A stretch of DNA of 64,000 nt from Sphingomonas aquatilis (GCF_014196115.1 NZ_JACIDB010000001.1:62001-126000); one strand, 5' to 3'; shown: positions 25,645-35,245, counted from the first letter of the stretch. Program-made: numbers and translations. Notes: generated by a model not told the origin, from the sequence alone.

Positions 25645-25665
25645 CCAAATACGGACCGAATATGG
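25645..25665. promoter_or_regulatory. Palindromic operator candidate of the toxin-antitoxin operon
   Basis: The 21-bp site has the form CCAWATWCGGWCCGWATWTGG; every position except a few symmetric A/T alternations pairs with its mirror. It sits 14 nt upstream of the antitoxin start, where Phd/YefM repressors normally bind. Confidence 0.6.
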
Positions 25666-25676
25666 TTCGCCTCGGT

Positions 25677-26756
25677 CTAGAAGGCAAGGCTGACCCTTCC
25701 GCCGGCATGGCGTTCCAGCCGGCCGGCGAGTTCCATTTCGAGCAACACGGTCTGGAGGATCGCGGGGGCGATGCCGCTTTGGCGGATCAGTTCGTCGACG
25801 GTGACCGGCACCGGGCCTAACAACGCGGTTACGCGGCGGCGATCGGTGTCGTCGGCGTCCGCGGGGGGCGGGCCGCCATAGCTGGCGGTGGGGGCGCGGA
25901 CGCTGCGCGGGTCGATCGGGCGCAATTGTTCGAGGACGTCGGCGGCCGTCTGGATCAACGTGGCGCCGTCGCGGATCAGCAGGTTGCAGCCTTGCGCGCG
26001 CGGATCGAGCGGGCTGCCGGGGACGGCCATGACCTCGCGTCCCGCCTCGCCCGCCAGCCGCGCGGTGATGAGCGAGCCAGAGCGGGGCGCGGCCTCCACC
26101 ACCACCGTGCCGAGCGACAGGCCGGCGATGATGCGGTTGCGCGAGGGAAAGTTGCGCGCGAGCGGCTGCGTTCCCGGCGGCTGTTCGGCGACCAGCAGCG
26201 CGCGGGCCGCGACCTCTTCCTGTAAGTCCCGGTTTTCGGGCGGGAAGGTGACGTCGATACCGCTGGCGATGACGCCGATCGTGTTCGGCAGCGCGCCGAC
26301 GTGCGCGGCGGTGTCGATGCCGCGCGCCAAGCCGGAGACGACCGTCGCTCCTTCGGCGGCAAGATCGTGCGCGAGGCTGCGGGCAAAGCGGCAGGCGGCG
26401 GCCGAGGCGTTGCGCGCGCCGACGATCGCGACGCACAGGCGGCTGGCCAGAGTCAGGTCGCCGCGGACGATCAGCGCGGGCGGTGCAGTGTCGATCTCGG
26501 CGAGCAGCGGCGGATAGTCAGGATCGTCGAGGAAGACGTAGCGCGCGCCGAGTCTGGCCGTCGTCGTCAGTTCGCGCTCGACCAGTCCCGCGTCGGCGAC
26601 ACGCGGCGCGTTGCCGCCGCCGCGCCGGGCGAGCGTCGGCAGCATGTCGAGCGCGGCTTCGGGCGTGCCGAACCGGGCGATCAACTGGCGATAGGTGACG
26701 GGGCCGACCCCCGCGGTCCGGATCAGGCGAAGGCGCGCGAGATCGCGCTCGGCCAC
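25677..26756 (-). CDS. dprA: DNA-processing protein DprA
   Basis: 359 aa. It loads RecA on incoming single-stranded DNA in transformation. N-terminal helical part (LRLIRTAGVGPVTYRQLI), central Rossmann-like domain with VAIVGARNAS, VSGLARGIDTAAH, SGIDVTFPPEN and NFPSRNRIIAGLS, and a C-terminal winged-helix segment (TVDELIRQSGIAPAILQTVLLEMELAGRLER). The GTG start lies 2 nt after the plsY stop, so the two are cotranscribed. A longer frame reaching into plsY was rejected. Usual length. Confidence 0.95.
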   Translation of the reverse strand: MAERDLARLRLIRTAGVGPVTYRQLIARFGTPEAALDMLPTLARRGGGNAPRVADAGLVERELTTTARLGARYVFLDDPDYPPLLAEIDTAPPALIVRGDLTLASRLCVAIVGARNASAAACRFARSLAHDLAAEGATVVSGLARGIDTAAHVGALPNTIGVIASGIDVTFPPENRDLQEEVAARALLVAEQPPGTQPLARNFPSRNRIIAGLSLGTVVVEAAPRSGSLITARLAGEAGREVMAVPGSPLDPRAQGCNLLIRDGATLIQTAADVLEQLRPIDPRSVRAPTASYGGPPPADADDTDRRRVTALLGPVPVTVDELIRQSGIAPAILQTVLLEMELAGRLERHAGGRVSLAF

Positions 26757-26758
26757 GC

Positions 26759-27391
26759 TCAGTCGTCCTGCGAGCCGTCCGCCGCGGCGCGCTTGCCGCC
26801 GCCGATGCGCGGTTCGGTGCCGTTGGCGATCCGCTCGATATTCTCGCGATGCTTCCAGAGCACGATTGCGGCGAGCGCGAGCAGCAGCATGACGAGATCG
26901 AACCGGCCGAAGATCGCGCCGCTGACCGGCGCGCTGACCGCCGCGGCCATGCCCGCGACCGACGAGATGCGGACCGTAGCGAGCAGCCCCAGCCAGACGA
27001 CGGCATAGACCAGCCCCATCGGCCAGTGCAGCGCCAGCACGATCCCCATCAGCGTCGCGACGCCCTTGCCACCACGGAAGCGGAGCCAGATCGGATAGCA
27101 ATGGCCGACGAAGGCGGCGGCCGCGGCGACCATCTGTTCGCCCGGGAACAGCCAGCTGACGATCCACACGGCGGCGGCGCCCTTCAGCAGGTCGAGCAGC
27201 AGCGTCGCCGCGGCGAGGCCCTTGCGTCCGGTCCGCAGCACGTTGGTCGCGCCGATATTGCCCGATCCGATCGTGCGCAGGTCGCCCGCGCCGCCGAGCC
27301 GCGTCAGGATCACCCCGAACGGAATCGAGCCCAGCAGATAGCCGAGCACCAGCGCCGCGGTCGGTGCCATCCAGAGGATTTCTGTCTGCAA
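26759..27391 (-). CDS. plsY: Glycerol-3-phosphate acyltransferase PlsY
   Basis: 210 aa inner-membrane enzyme that acylates glycerol 3-phosphate from acyl-phosphate, the first step of phospholipid synthesis. Conserved loops are visible: GSIPFG, GSGNIGATNVLR, GHCYPIWLRFRGGKGVAT and WKHRENIERI. Start chosen at TTG 27391 because AAGGGG stands 4-5 nt before it; the ATG at 27370, seven codons inside, has no Shine-Dalgarno sequence. Followed by dprA at 2 nt. Divergent from murI. Confidence 0.95.
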   Translation of the reverse strand: MQTEILWMAPTAALVLGYLLGSIPFGVILTRLGGAGDLRTIGSGNIGATNVLRTGRKGLAAATLLLDLLKGAAAVWIVSWLFPGEQMVAAAAAFVGHCYPIWLRFRGGKGVATLMGIVLALHWPMGLVYAVVWLGLLATVRISSVAGMAAAVSAPVSGAIFGRFDLVMLLLALAAIVLWKHRENIERIANGTEPRIGGGKRAAADGSQDD

Positions 27392-27492
27392 GTGTGCCCC
27401 TTCGTGACTGGCCCCATCATAGCGGCATCGGACCGGCTTGGCCAAGGGGGGCGGACTTGCGGCGAGCGGTGCGGCGGCTATGCACGCGGGCG

Positions 27493-28287
27493 ATGGATAT
27501 GCGTCCGATCCTGTTCTTCGATTCCGGTGTCGGCGGCCTGTCGGTGGTCGCACCGACGCAGACGCTGCTGCCGTTCTCACCGATCGTCTATGCGGCCGAT
27601 TCGGCGGGGTTTCCCTATGGTACGAAAAGCGAGGCCGAGATTGCGGCGCGGGTGCCGGCGCTGCTCGGGCGGCTGGTCGAACGCTATCGCCCGCGGCTGG
27701 TGGTGATCGCGTGCAACACGGCCTCGACGATCGCGCTGCCGGTGGTGCGCGCTGCGCTCGACGTGCCGGTGGTGGGGACGGTCCCGGCGATCAAGCCGGC
27801 GGCCGCCATGAGCGTCACGCGGGTGATCGGCGTGCTGGGGACGCAGGCGACGGTGCGGCAGGCCTATGTCGATGACCTCGCGGCGCGATTTGCGGGCGAC
27901 TGCACGGTGCTGCGCCATGGATCAGCAGCGCTGGTCGAATTGGCTGAAGAGACGCTGGCCGGGAAGGCGCCCGCCACGGAGCGGTTCGCGGCGGCGCTCG
28001 CCGGGCTGATCGAGCAGCCGGGGGGCCAGCGGATCGACGTGATCGTCAACGCCTGCACGCACTTCCCGCTGGTCGAGGCGGAGCTGGCGGCGGTGGCGCC
28101 CGCGGGGGTGCGCTTCATCGATGGCGGGCCGGGAATCGCGCGGCGGATCGCGGCGCTGACCGACGGGCAGGACTGGCCTGCCGAGGCGCCGACGCATCGC
28201 GCGGTGTTCACGCGGCTGGGCGCGGCGGAGCGGGCGCTGGAGCCGGCGTTGGCGCGGTACGGGATTGGGGTGGTGGAGGCGCTCTAG
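27493..28287 (+). CDS. murI: Glutamate racemase
   Basis: 264 aa. Makes D-glutamate for peptidoglycan. Two catalytic cysteines are present, in IACNTAST and NACTHFPLVE; substrate-binding FFDSGVGGLSV at the N-terminus and DSAGFPYGTKS follow. Start at the first ATG of MDMRP; the second, 6 nt later, is possible, and longer upstream frames are shadows over the plsY region. Family B repeat directly downstream. Confidence 0.95.
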   Translation: MDMRPILFFDSGVGGLSVVAPTQTLLPFSPIVYAADSAGFPYGTKSEAEIAARVPALLGRLVERYRPRLVVIACNTASTIALPVVRAALDVPVVGTVPAIKPAAAMSVTRVIGVLGTQATVRQAYVDDLAARFAGDCTVLRHGSAALVELAEETLAGKAPATERFAAALAGLIEQPGGQRIDVIVNACTHFPLVEAELAAVAPAGVRFIDGGPGIARRIAALTDGQDWPAEAPTHRAVFTRLGAAERALEPALARYGIGVVEAL

Positions 28288-28299
28288 CCTCACCCCACC

Positions 28300-28405
28300 G
28301 TCACCCCGGACTTGTTCCGGGGTCCACCGGGCCGCGGGGGGATGCTTTGAGCCTCCAGCCGCCTCCCTGGCTGCGGAGTAGACCCCGGAACAAGTCCGGG
28401 GTGAC
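28300..28405. repeat. Palindromic intergenic repeat, family B
   Basis: Outer arms GTCACCCCGGACTTGTTCC and GGAACAAGTCCGGGGTGAC are perfectly complementary. It begins 13 nt after the murI stop and lies 118 nt before hemA. Confidence 0.88.
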
Positions 28406-28523
28406 GGGGGATTTTTGGGCGGGGCCGCCGCCCACCCCTGGGACAAAATGCCCAACCCTTCGATCACCCTGACCTGTTTTATCCGCTGGCAACACCGCCG
28501 CGCGCGCGATACACGAGCATCCC

Positions 28524-29765
28524 ATGAACAGCGACGGCACGGACACGCGCGTGGACTATTCGCGCGTTTTCACCCAGGCGATCGACCGCCTTCATGCCGA
28601 GGGACGCTATCGCGTCTTCATCGACATCCTCCGCAACAAGGGGATGTTCCCCAATGCGCGCTGTTTCGCGGGGCATAATGGCCCCAAGCCGATCACGGTC
28701 TGGTGTTCGAACGACTATCTGGCGATGGGCCAGCATCCCGACGTGATCGCCGCGATGGAAGAGGCGCTGCACGACGTCGGCGCCGGATCGGGCGGCACAC
28801 GCAACATCGGCGGCAACACGCACTATCACGTCGATCTGGAGCATGAACTCGCCGACCTGCACGGCAAGGAAGGCGCATTGCTGTTCACCAGCGGCTATGT
28901 GTCGAACGAGGCGACGCTGTCGACGCTCGCCAAGATACTGCCCGGCTGCGTGATCTTTTCGGACGAGCTGAACCACGCCTCGATGATCGCCGGCATCCGC
29001 AACGCCGGGTGCGAGAAGCGCATCTTCCGTCACAACGACCTCGCGCACCTCGAGGAGCTGCTGGCGGCCGAAGACTCGGCGGTGCCCAAGCTGATCGCGT
29101 TCGAGAGCGTCTATTCGATGGAAGCCGACATCGCGCCGATCGCCGCGATCTGCGACCTCGCCGACAAATATAACGCGCTGACCTATCTCGACGAAGTGCA
29201 TGCGGTCGGCATGTACGGCGCGCGCGGCGGCGGCATTTCCGAGGCTGAAGGCGTCGCGCACCGGCTGACGATCATCGAGGGCACGCTGGGCAAGGCGTTC
29301 GGCGTGATGGGCGGCTATATCGCCGCGGACCAGACGATCATCGACGTGATCCGCTCTTATGCGCCGGGCTTCATCTTCACCACCAGCCTGTCGCCGGTGC
29401 TGGTCGCGGGCGTGCTGGCGAGCGTGCGGCACCTGAAAGCCTCCAGCGTCGAGCGCGAAGGCCAGCAGGCGTCGGCGGCGCTGCTGAAGACGATGCTGAG
29501 CGAGGCCGGTTTGCCGGTGATGCTGGGCGACACGCATATCGTGCCGGTGCTGGTCGGCGACCCGGTGAAGGCCAAGCGGATCAGCGACATCCTGCTCGCT
29601 GAATATGGCGTCTACGTCCAACCGATCAATTATCCGACCGTCCCGCGCGGGACCGAGCGCCTGCGCTTCACGCCGGGCCCGAGCCATACGCCCGAGATGA
29701 TGCGCGAACTCACGCAAGCGCTGGTCGAGATCTGGGGCCGGCTGGAACTGCGCAAGGCGGCCTGA
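28524..29765 (+). CDS. hemA: 5-aminolevulinate synthase
   Basis: 413 aa PLP enzyme condensing glycine and succinyl-CoA to 5-aminolevulinate, the Shemin (C4) entry to tetrapyrroles typical of Alphaproteobacteria. Visible: [50 protein letters not shown] and the PLP Lys257 in EGTLGKAFG. Length is usual. The start ATG gives MNSDGTDTR and precedes the conserved region by about 12 residues. Monocistronic, flanked by family B and family D repeats. Confidence 0.96.
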   Translation: MNSDGTDTRVDYSRVFTQAIDRLHAEGRYRVFIDILRNKGMFPNARCFAGHNGPKPITVWCSNDYLAMGQHPDVIAAMEEALHDVGAGSGGTRNIGGNTHYHVDLEHELADLHGKEGALLFTSGYVSNEATLSTLAKILPGCVIFSDELNHASMIAGIRNAGCEKRIFRHNDLAHLEELLAAEDSAVPKLIAFESVYSMEADIAPIAAICDLADKYNALTYLDEVHAVGMYGARGGGISEAEGVAHRLTIIEGTLGKAFGVMGGYIAADQTIIDVIRSYAPGFIFTTSLSPVLVAGVLASVRHLKASSVEREGQQASAALLKTMLSEAGLPVMLGDTHIVPVLVGDPVKAKRISDILLAEYGVYVQPINYPTVPRGTERLRFTPGPSHTPEMMRELTQALVEIWGRLELRKAA

Positions 29766-29812
29766 CCGCCGCCTGAATATCGCTCCCAGTGGCGTCGCGC
29801 CCGGTGAAGCCC

Positions 29813-30015
29813 GTGCTTCGACAGGCTCAGCACGAACGGTGGTTGCGTGGGTATTCGTCGAGGCGCCTCCTCCTGGGGCGGGCAGGCAGCGAGCGGGCCA
29901 TGCCAGCCACTGCCGCCGCACAACCGTTCGCCCTGAGCCTGTCGAAGGGCGCTAACCCCGAGCGACGTCGCGCTTGGTGGCGCTGTGTGCTTCGACACGC
30001 TCAGTACCAACGGTG
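29813..30015. repeat. Array of palindromic repeats, family D
   Basis: Three copies of the CTTCGACAGGCTCAG-type unit in alternating orientation (about 29813-29840, 29922-29950, 29986-30015). They fill the convergent gap between hemA and the DUF3429 gene; nothing else is seen there. Confidence 0.85.
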
Positions 30016-30054
30016 GTCGTGGAGGGAGCGATCGTAAGGCGCTGTTCTGTGGTG

Positions 30055-30573
30055 TCAGGCCGCCAATACCCCGCACAGGGCGCCGATGATGATCGAGAGG
30101 CTGCCCAGGCCCAGCGACAACGGCACGCGCAACGCCATCCAGCCGCCGGGCGTGATCCCCTGTGCGGTGAGCCGGCGGTCGACCAGCAGCGTCAGCAGCA
30201 CCGCCACGCCCAACAGCACCAACGCCAGCGCCAGCGAGATGACGCCGCCGACCGACAGCAGGATCAGGCCGGCCGCGACGATCGAAGGTGCGACCGCCAG
30301 ACAGGCGATCTCGCCCTGCCGCACGCCGGCGCACATCGCGAAACCCCACCAGATGCCGCCGAGGAAGCTGAGGATCAGCGCGGCATAGCCGAAGGCGAAC
30401 ATGCCACCCGTTTGCGTCGTCTGGTCGAAGGCGCAGGTGGCGGCGGCGGCGATCTGCGGCAGCAGGCCGGCATAGCCGAGGATCATCGCCGATTCGCCGA
30501 CCGTGCCGGTCAGGCCCTGGCCGCTGGCATCGCTGCCGATCGGCTCGGCGCTGGCGGAGTGGCGCTCAGGCAT
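30055..30573 (-). CDS. DUF3429 membrane protein
   Basis: 172 aa, five or so hydrophobic helices. The segment MILGYAGLLPQ... AALILSFLGGIWWGFAM matches DUF3429 (TMEM69-like), a small integral membrane family without known activity. Start placed at the ATG 30573; a further in-frame ATG at the first helix (MILGYAG) would remove a 25-residue polar N-terminus, and longer upstream frames are not credible. Convergent with hemA, divergent from rpiB. Confidence 0.8.
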   Translation of the reverse strand: MPERHSASAEPIGSDASGQGLTGTVGESAMILGYAGLLPQIAAAATCAFDQTTQTGGMFAFGYAALILSFLGGIWWGFAMCAGVRQGEIACLAVAPSIVAAGLILLSVGGVISLALALVLLGVAVLLTLLVDRRLTAQGITPGGWMALRVPLSLGLGSLSIIIGALCGVLAA

Positions 30574-30780
30574 CGGATCGCCAGCGGGATCGCAGGCGGG
30601 CGCAGCGGCTGCTCGGGGTGCGATCTTGATGCATGTTGTCCAAGCGCGTGACCGGCGCGGGCGTTCCCACGCGCCATCGTGTCCCGATGCCTTTCCCCGC
30701 ATCGGCTGTGGCATTTGCGTGACGGTGGCGCTAAGGCGCCGCGCATCGCTTCCTCATCACAGCCGGGACGCCGCTTCGCC

Positions 30781-31215
30781 TTGCGCATCGCCTTCGCCTC
30801 CGATCACGCCGCCGTCGCGCTGAAGGCGCTGCTGGTCGCGCACGCCGCCACGCTGGGTCACGAGGTGGTCGACCTGGGTCCGGAAACCGACGCGCGCGTC
30901 GATTATCCCGATTACGGCTACAAGCTGGCCGATGCGGTCGCGCGCGGCGAAGCGGCGTTCGGCGTGGCGCTGTGCGGATCGGGAATCGGCATCTCGATCG
31001 CGGTCAATCGCAATCCGGCGTGCCGCTGCGCGCTGGTCACCGAACCGCTCGCGGCGTCGCTCGCGCGCAACCATAACGACGCCAACGTCATCGCGATGGG
31101 CGCCCGGCTGATCGGGCCGGACCTTGCGAAGGCGTGCCTCGAAGCCTTTCTCGCCGCTCCGTTCGAGGGCGGCCGTCACCAGGCCCGTGTCGACAAACTG
31201 TCGCAGAAGGATTGA
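30781..31215 (+). CDS. rpiB: Ribose-5-phosphate isomerase B
   Basis: 144 aa. Interconverts ribulose 5-phosphate and ribose 5-phosphate. Start placed at TTG 30781 because the family begins directly with [10 protein letters not shown]; longer frames add a non-conserved extension. Visible: [19 protein letters not shown], the active Cys in VALCGSGIG, and [17 protein letters not shown]. Immediately followed by glyA (4 nt), a common alphaproteobacterial order rpiB-glyA-nrdR. Confidence 0.93.
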   Translation: MRIAFASDHAAVALKALLVAHAATLGHEVVDLGPETDARVDYPDYGYKLADAVARGEAAFGVALCGSGIGISIAVNRNPACRCALVTEPLAASLARNHNDANVIAMGARLIGPDLAKACLEAFLAAPFEGGRHQARVDKLSQKD

Positions 31216-31219
31216 TCCC

Positions 31220-32530
31220 ATGAGCACCCAGCCGAACGATCTCAGTGACATCCGCTCCAGCGGCTTCTTCACGCAAGGGTTGGCGGATGCCGATCCCGCC
31301 GTGTTCGGCGGCGTGGCCCACGAACTCACCCGCGAACAGACGCAGATCGAGCTGATCGCGTCGGAAAACATCGTGTCGAAGGCGGTGCTCGAGGCGCAGG
31401 GCTCGGTCTTCACCAACAAATATGCCGAAGGCTATCCGGGCAAGCGCTATTACCAGGGCTGCGCGCCGTCGGACGAGGTCGAGAGCCTCGCGATCGAGCG
31501 TGCCAAGCAGATCTTCGGCTGCGGCTTCGTCAACGTGCAGCCGCATTCGGGCGCACAGGCGAACGGCGCGGTGATGCTGGCGCTGGTCAAGCCGGGCGAG
31601 ACGATCCTGGGCATGAGCCTGGATGCCGGCGGCCACCTGACCCACGGCGCCAAGGCGGCGATGAGCGGCAAGTGGTTCAACGCGGTGCAATATGGCGTCG
31701 ATCCCGACACGCATCTGATCGACTATGACGCGGTCGAAGCCCTCGCGGTCGAGCATCAGCCGAAACTCATCATCGCGGGCGGCTCGGCCTATCCGCGCGT
31801 CATCGACTTCGCCCGCTTCCGCGCCATCGCGGACAAGGTCGGCGCGTATTTCATGGTCGACATGGCACACTTCGCCGGCATCGTGGCCGCCGGCCTGCAC
31901 CCGACGCCGTTCGGCCATGCGCATGTCGTCACCACCACGACGCACAAGACGCTGCGCGGCCCCCGCGGCGGCATGATCATGACCGACGACGAGACGATCG
32001 CGAAAAAGATCAATTCGGCGGTCTTCCCCGGCCTGCAGGGCGGCCCGCTGATGCACGTCATCGCCGCCAAGGCGGTCGCGTTCGGCGAGGCGCTGCGCCC
32101 CGAATACAAGAGCTACATCGCCGCGGTGGTCGAGAACGCCAAGGTGCTGGCCGCCACGCTGAAGGAGCGCGGCGCCGACGTGATCGCGGGCGGCACCGAT
32201 ACGCACCTCGCGCTCATTGACCTGCGCCCGCTCGGCATCACCGGCAAGGACGCGGACGAGGCGCTGGAGCGCGCGGGCATCACCTGCAACAAGAACGGCA
32301 TCCCCAACGATCCGCTGCCGCCGATGAAGACCAGCGGCATCCGCGTCGGCTCGCCCGCCGGCACCACGCGCGGCTTCGGCCCGGCGGAGTTCCGCGAGAT
32401 CGGCAACATGGTCGCCGACGTTCTCGACGGTCTTGCAAAGAAGGGCGAACACGGGGACCCCGACGTCGAGGCGAACGTTCGGGACCGTGTGCGCAACCTC
32501 TGCGCGCGCTTCCCCATCTACGAAGGATAA
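31220..32530 (+). CDS. glyA: Serine hydroxymethyltransferase
   Basis: 436 aa PLP enzyme converting serine and tetrahydrofolate to glycine and methylene-tetrahydrofolate. Visible: [49 protein letters not shown] and the PLP Lys243 in [21 protein letters not shown] stands about 8 nt before the ATG. Second gene of the rpiB-glyA-small gene-nrdR-trmJ operon; its product glycine also feeds the 5-aminolevulinate synthase encoded 2 kb upstream. Confidence 0.97.
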   Translation: MSTQPNDLSDIRSSGFFTQGLADADPAVFGGVAHELTREQTQIELIASENIVSKAVLEAQGSVFTNKYAEGYPGKRYYQGCAPSDEVESLAIERAKQIFGCGFVNVQPHSGAQANGAVMLALVKPGETILGMSLDAGGHLTHGAKAAMSGKWFNAVQYGVDPDTHLIDYDAVEALAVEHQPKLIIAGGSAYPRVIDFARFRAIADKVGAYFMVDMAHFAGIVAAGLHPTPFGHAHVVTTTTHKTLRGPRGGMIMTDDETIAKKINSAVFPGLQGGPLMHVIAAKAVAFGEALRPEYKSYIAAVVENAKVLAATLKERGADVIAGGTDTHLALIDLRPLGITGKDADEALERAGITCNKNGIPNDPLPPMKTSGIRVGSPAGTTRGFGPAEFREIGNMVADVLDGLAKKGEHGDPDVEANVRDRVRNLCARFPIYEG

Positions 32531-32533
32531 CAG

Positions 32534-32710
32534 ATGTCGAAGATCGACGAGGTGCAGAGCACCGTGAAGAACACGCCCGGCCTGGGCAAGAAGATGGCCA
32601 AATACGGTGCGATCGGCGCCGTCGTGGCGATCCCCGTGCCGTTCGTCGGCCCGGTGCTGGGTGCGCTGGTCGGCGCGGGCGTCGCCTACGCCCGCCGCAA
32701 CAAGATCTGA
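32534..32710 (+). CDS. Small glycine-zipper membrane protein
   Basis: 58 aa, between glyA and nrdR with 3- and 18-nt spacers, so in the same operon. AAGGA lies 7 nt before the ATG. A charged N-terminal part (MSKIDEVQSTVKNTPGLGKKMAKYG, shown only in part as a short amphipathic stretch) is followed by one helix rich in Gly/Ala/Val/Pro (AIGAVVAIPVPFVGPVLGAL) and a basic end (YARRNKI). It is too short for usual gene finders but has good codon use and context. Function unknown. Confidence 0.75.
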   Translation: MSKIDEVQSTVKNTPGLGKKMAKYGAIGAVVAIPVPFVGPVLGALVGAGVAYARRNKI

Positions 32711-32728
32711 GGACGCGTTCGACCATTT

Positions 32729-33205
32729 ATGCGTTGCCCGTTCTGCGGCCATGAAGACAGCCAGGTAAAGGACAGCCGCCCTACCGAAGACGGGGCGGCG
32801 ATCCGGCGCCGGCGCCAGTGCGAAGGATGCGCCGCACGTTTCACGACGTTCGAGCGCATCCAGCTGCGCGACTTGTGGGTCGTGAAGAGCGCGGGCGACG
32901 GCGGGTCGCGCCGCGAGCCGTTCGAGCGCGAGAAGCTGCAACGCTCGATCGCGATCGCGACACGCAAGCGGCCGATCGAACCGGTGCGCATCGAAAAGCT
33001 GATCAGCGGCATCCAGCGCCAGCTGGAAACGCTGGGCGAGAGCGAAGTGTCGTCGAAGCGGATCGGCGAATTGGTGATGGAGGGGCTGAAGGGCCTCGAT
33101 TCGGTCGCCTATATCCGCTTCGCCAGCGTCTATCGCGACTTCAGCGAAGCGCGCGATTTCGAGGAGTTCGCCGGGTCGGTCGAACAGGCAGGACGCGGCG
33201 CATGA
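32729..33205 (+). CDS. nrdR: Transcriptional repressor NrdR
   Basis: 158 aa. Represses ribonucleotide reductase genes in response to ATP/dATP. The zinc ribbon uses Cys3, Cys6, Cys31 and Cys34 with the basic patch RRRRQ; the ATP-cone follows ([20 protein letters not shown] ... [13 protein letters not shown]). Its TGA overlaps the trmJ ATG. Confidence 0.97.
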   Translation: MRCPFCGHEDSQVKDSRPTEDGAAIRRRRQCEGCAARFTTFERIQLRDLWVVKSAGDGGSRREPFEREKLQRSIAIATRKRPIEPVRIEKLISGIQRQLETLGESEVSSKRIGELVMEGLKGLDSVAYIRFASVYRDFSEARDFEEFAGSVEQAGRGA

Positions 33206-33936
33206 GCGACACCAATCTCCCCGCGATCGTCCTGGTCCGCCCGCAGCTCGGCGAGAACATCGGCAAGGCCGCGCGCGCGATGCTCAATTTCGGGCTGACC
33301 GATATGCGCCTCGTCGCCCCGCGCGACGGCTGGCCCAACCCCAAGGCGGGTCCGGCGGCGAGCGGCGCCGACCTCGTGCTGGAACGCGCGCGCGTCTACG
33401 ACACGGTCCAGGACGCGATCGCGGATTGCGCCCACGTCTATGCGACGACGGTGAGGAAGCGCGGCATCACCAAGCCGGTGGTGACGCCCGAAGTCGCCGC
33501 GAAGGCGATCCACGGCGCGGGTGAACGCTCCGCCATCCTGTTCGGGCCGGAACGGTCGGGGCTGGAAACCGACGACGTCGCGCTCGCCCGCACGATCATC
33601 ACCGTGCCGATCAACCCCGAATTCGGCAGCCTCAACCTCGCGCAGGCGGTCATCCTGGTCGCCTACGAATGGTCGAAGGGCGTGAGCCTCGCGCAGCCGT
33701 CGCTGACCGAAATCGACGCCCCGGCACCGCAGACCGAGTTGGACGGCATGATCGCGCAGCTCGACGACATGCTGGAACGGGCGAACTTCTTCTTCCCGCC
33801 CGACCGCGTCCCCGCGACGCGGCGGACGCTCAGGACATTGCTCACCAAGCCCGGCTGGTCTTCGCAGGAAGTGCGCACGCTGCGCGGCGTGCTGTCGGCG
33901 CTGGATGGCGCCAAGGAACGGCGCAGCGAGCGGTAG
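33202..33936 (+). CDS. trmJ: tRNA (cytidine/uridine-2'-O-)-methyltransferase TrmJ-like
   Basis: 244 aa SPOUT methyltransferase. Visible motifs: [22 protein letters not shown] (motif 1), [18 protein letters not shown] (motif 2) and [23 protein letters not shown] (motif 3), the last two building the SAM-binding trefoil knot. The C-terminal helical part (about 165-244) is as in TrmJ, which methylates position 32 of tRNAs. ATG overlaps the nrdR stop. Specificity within the TrmJ/TrmL group is inferred from length. Confidence 0.88.
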   Translation: MSDTNLPAIVLVRPQLGENIGKAARAMLNFGLTDMRLVAPRDGWPNPKAGPAASGADLVLERARVYDTVQDAIADCAHVYATTVRKRGITKPVVTPEVAAKAIHGAGERSAILFGPERSGLETDDVALARTIITVPINPEFGSLNLAQAVILVAYEWSKGVSLAQPSLTEIDAPAPQTELDGMIAQLDDMLERANFFFPPDRVPATRRTLRTLLTKPGWSSQEVRTLRGVLSALDGAKERRSER

Positions 33937-34375
33937 GGCGGCGGCGTCGGCCATCCCCGCGAAGGCGGGGGTCCAGACACGCTATCGTCGCAGATGGAGC
34001 CGGAAGGTCGGCCCGTTTGCATTGCCGCCAACGCGGAAACGACGACCGATGTCGGGATGGGCGTCCCCCAACTCTACCCCGTCACCCCGGACTCGTTCCG
34101 GGGTCCACTCTGCGGCGGGGGGGAGTCCAGAGGCTCGAGCGTTCCCCAGCGGCCCAGTGGACCCCGGACCAAGTCCGGGGTGACGAAGAGTGTGGGGCGC
34201 CATCCTTCCTCCCGCTGCGCCGCGCGTGTTGGATCGAAAGCCGCGCTCTTCCGCGCTGTCCTACACGCCACCCCATAGTCTAGGGTCCGCAACACGCCAT
34301 ATGCCGATGTACGGCCAAGGCGCTCTCTTTATCAGTGGTGCGAAAACCGAAACGATGGGCCCAGAACGTTTCCGT
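33937..34375. other. Convergent intergenic region
   Basis: 439 nt between trmJ and the chorismate mutase gene. It has a half family A repeat (about 33951-33977) and a full family B element (34081-34184). The final 190 nt show no gene, promoter or terminator I can support. Confidence 0.7.
34081..34184. repeat. Palindromic intergenic repeat, family B
   Basis: GTCACCCCGGACTCGTTCC... against ...GGACCAAGTCCGGGGTGAC, arms with a few mismatches, between convergent genes. Confidence 0.85.
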
Positions 34376-34705
34376 TCAGGTGTCCACGTTGTCCATGTTC
34401 GCCGCGCGCGCGTCGAACTGCGTCAGCTCATAGGCGATCGAGGCTTCGACCAGCTGCTCCCACAGATCCGCGATCACGTCGCCCGGCAGCCCCGCCGCCT
34501 CCGCCGCCGCACGGGCATTAGCGATCACCTGGGCCTTGCGGCCTTCGTCGCGCACCGCACCGCGCGCCGGCTTGATGCGGGCGGCGGCATCCATATAGGC
34601 GAAGCGGCGGGCGAGCAGCGCGACCAGCTCGCGATCGACCTGGTCGACGCCCGCGCGGACCTCGGTCATGGTGGTGCAATCGGGGCCGGGCAGGGTCGTC
34701 GTCAT
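34376..34705 (-). CDS. Chorismate mutase (AroQ class)
   Basis: 109 aa all-helical enzyme converting chorismate to prephenate. Visible: EVRAGVDQVDRELVALLARRFAYMDAAARIKPARGAVRDEGRKAQVI, carrying the conserved Arg/Lys substrate contacts, and LWEQLVEASIAYE with the catalytic-helix Glu. Start at ATG 34705, with AGAAG 5-6 nt upstream; an ATG at 34744 with AGGA is an in-frame alternative adding 13 residues. No aromatic-pathway gene is adjacent, so it is probably a free-standing mutase or a pyochelin-type homologue (PchB-like). Confidence 0.85.
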   Translation of the reverse strand: MTTTLPGPDCTTMTEVRAGVDQVDRELVALLARRFAYMDAAARIKPARGAVRDEGRKAQVIANARAAAEAAGLPGDVIADLWEQLVEASIAYELTQFDARAANMDNVDT

Positions 34706-34810
34706 GCGCGCTTCTGTAGCGGGGCTGCGGGACTTGTCGAGCATCGGCGCTTTCCTAGGGGACGGAATTGCGTCATGACTTCTGCCTCTTTTGCCCCGGA
34801 GGCTTTGCCC

Positions 34811-35047
34811 ATGTCCCTGATCGCCCTCGCCTTGATCGCCACGGTGGCGCAAACGCCAGACCCGGCGCCGACGCCCGCGGCGGACAAGCCGATCTGCCGC
34901 CGCGAGCTGCCGATCGGGTCGTACCTGCCCGTGCGCACCTGCCACACCAAGGCGCAATGGGCGCAGATCGACGAGGCGAACGGTCGTGCCGCCAGCGACG
35001 CACGTCGCGCCAACGATGCGCGCAGCGGCACGATCCCCAATCGCTGA
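34811..35047 (+). CDS. Small secreted Cys-x14-Cys-x5-Trp protein
   Basis: 78 aa. GGAGG (34798-34802) 8 nt before the ATG sets the start. Signal-peptide-like N-terminus (MSLIALALIATVAQT) then a Pro/Ala linker and the core CRRELPIGSYLPVRTCHTKAQW, with two cysteines 14 residues apart and a Trp five residues after the second, then a polar, Arg-rich tail. The same core is found in the gene at 41467. Probably periplasmic with one disulfide. No function known to me. Confidence 0.75.
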   Translation: MSLIALALIATVAQTPDPAPTPAADKPICRRELPIGSYLPVRTCHTKAQWAQIDEANGRAASDARRANDARSGTIPNR

Positions 35048-35075
35048 TCCCGACCGCTCTCCGACGCCCCCGCGA

Positions 35076-35104
35076 TTGACACGCTCGCCCCCCTCGGCTA
35101 GGCG
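35076..35104 (+). promoter_or_regulatory. Possible sigma-70-type promoter for rpsD
   Basis: TTGACA at 35076-35081 followed after 17 nt by TAGGCG. The -35 is perfect, the -10 is weak; placement 140 nt before rpsD fits a ribosomal-protein leader. Confidence 0.4.
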
Positions 35105-35245
35105 CGCGCCTTCGCAACAGCCCCCGCACCCCGGTGAAGCGGTGGGCCTGCCTTCCTTCGGGATCAGCAGCGCGAAACCGGGATCAGCCCCGATCGTGAT
35201 TCGTCGCGGTCGGGATCACGTCGTTACAGTTGCCAAGGAAGTATT

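Noticed and set aside
25030..25665. Toxin-antitoxin pair as a sign of prophage or genomic island
   Set aside because: No phage genes, integrase or base-composition change around it.
28300..28405. Family B palindrome as a simple Rho-independent terminator of murI
   Set aside because: The stem is strong but there is no T run after it and the same element occurs upstream of genes elsewhere, so it is recorded as a repeat.
35048..35245. Riboswitch or S4 autoregulatory leader before rpsD
   Set aside because: Only a weak promoter match was visible; no structure resembling a known leader could be recognised by eye.
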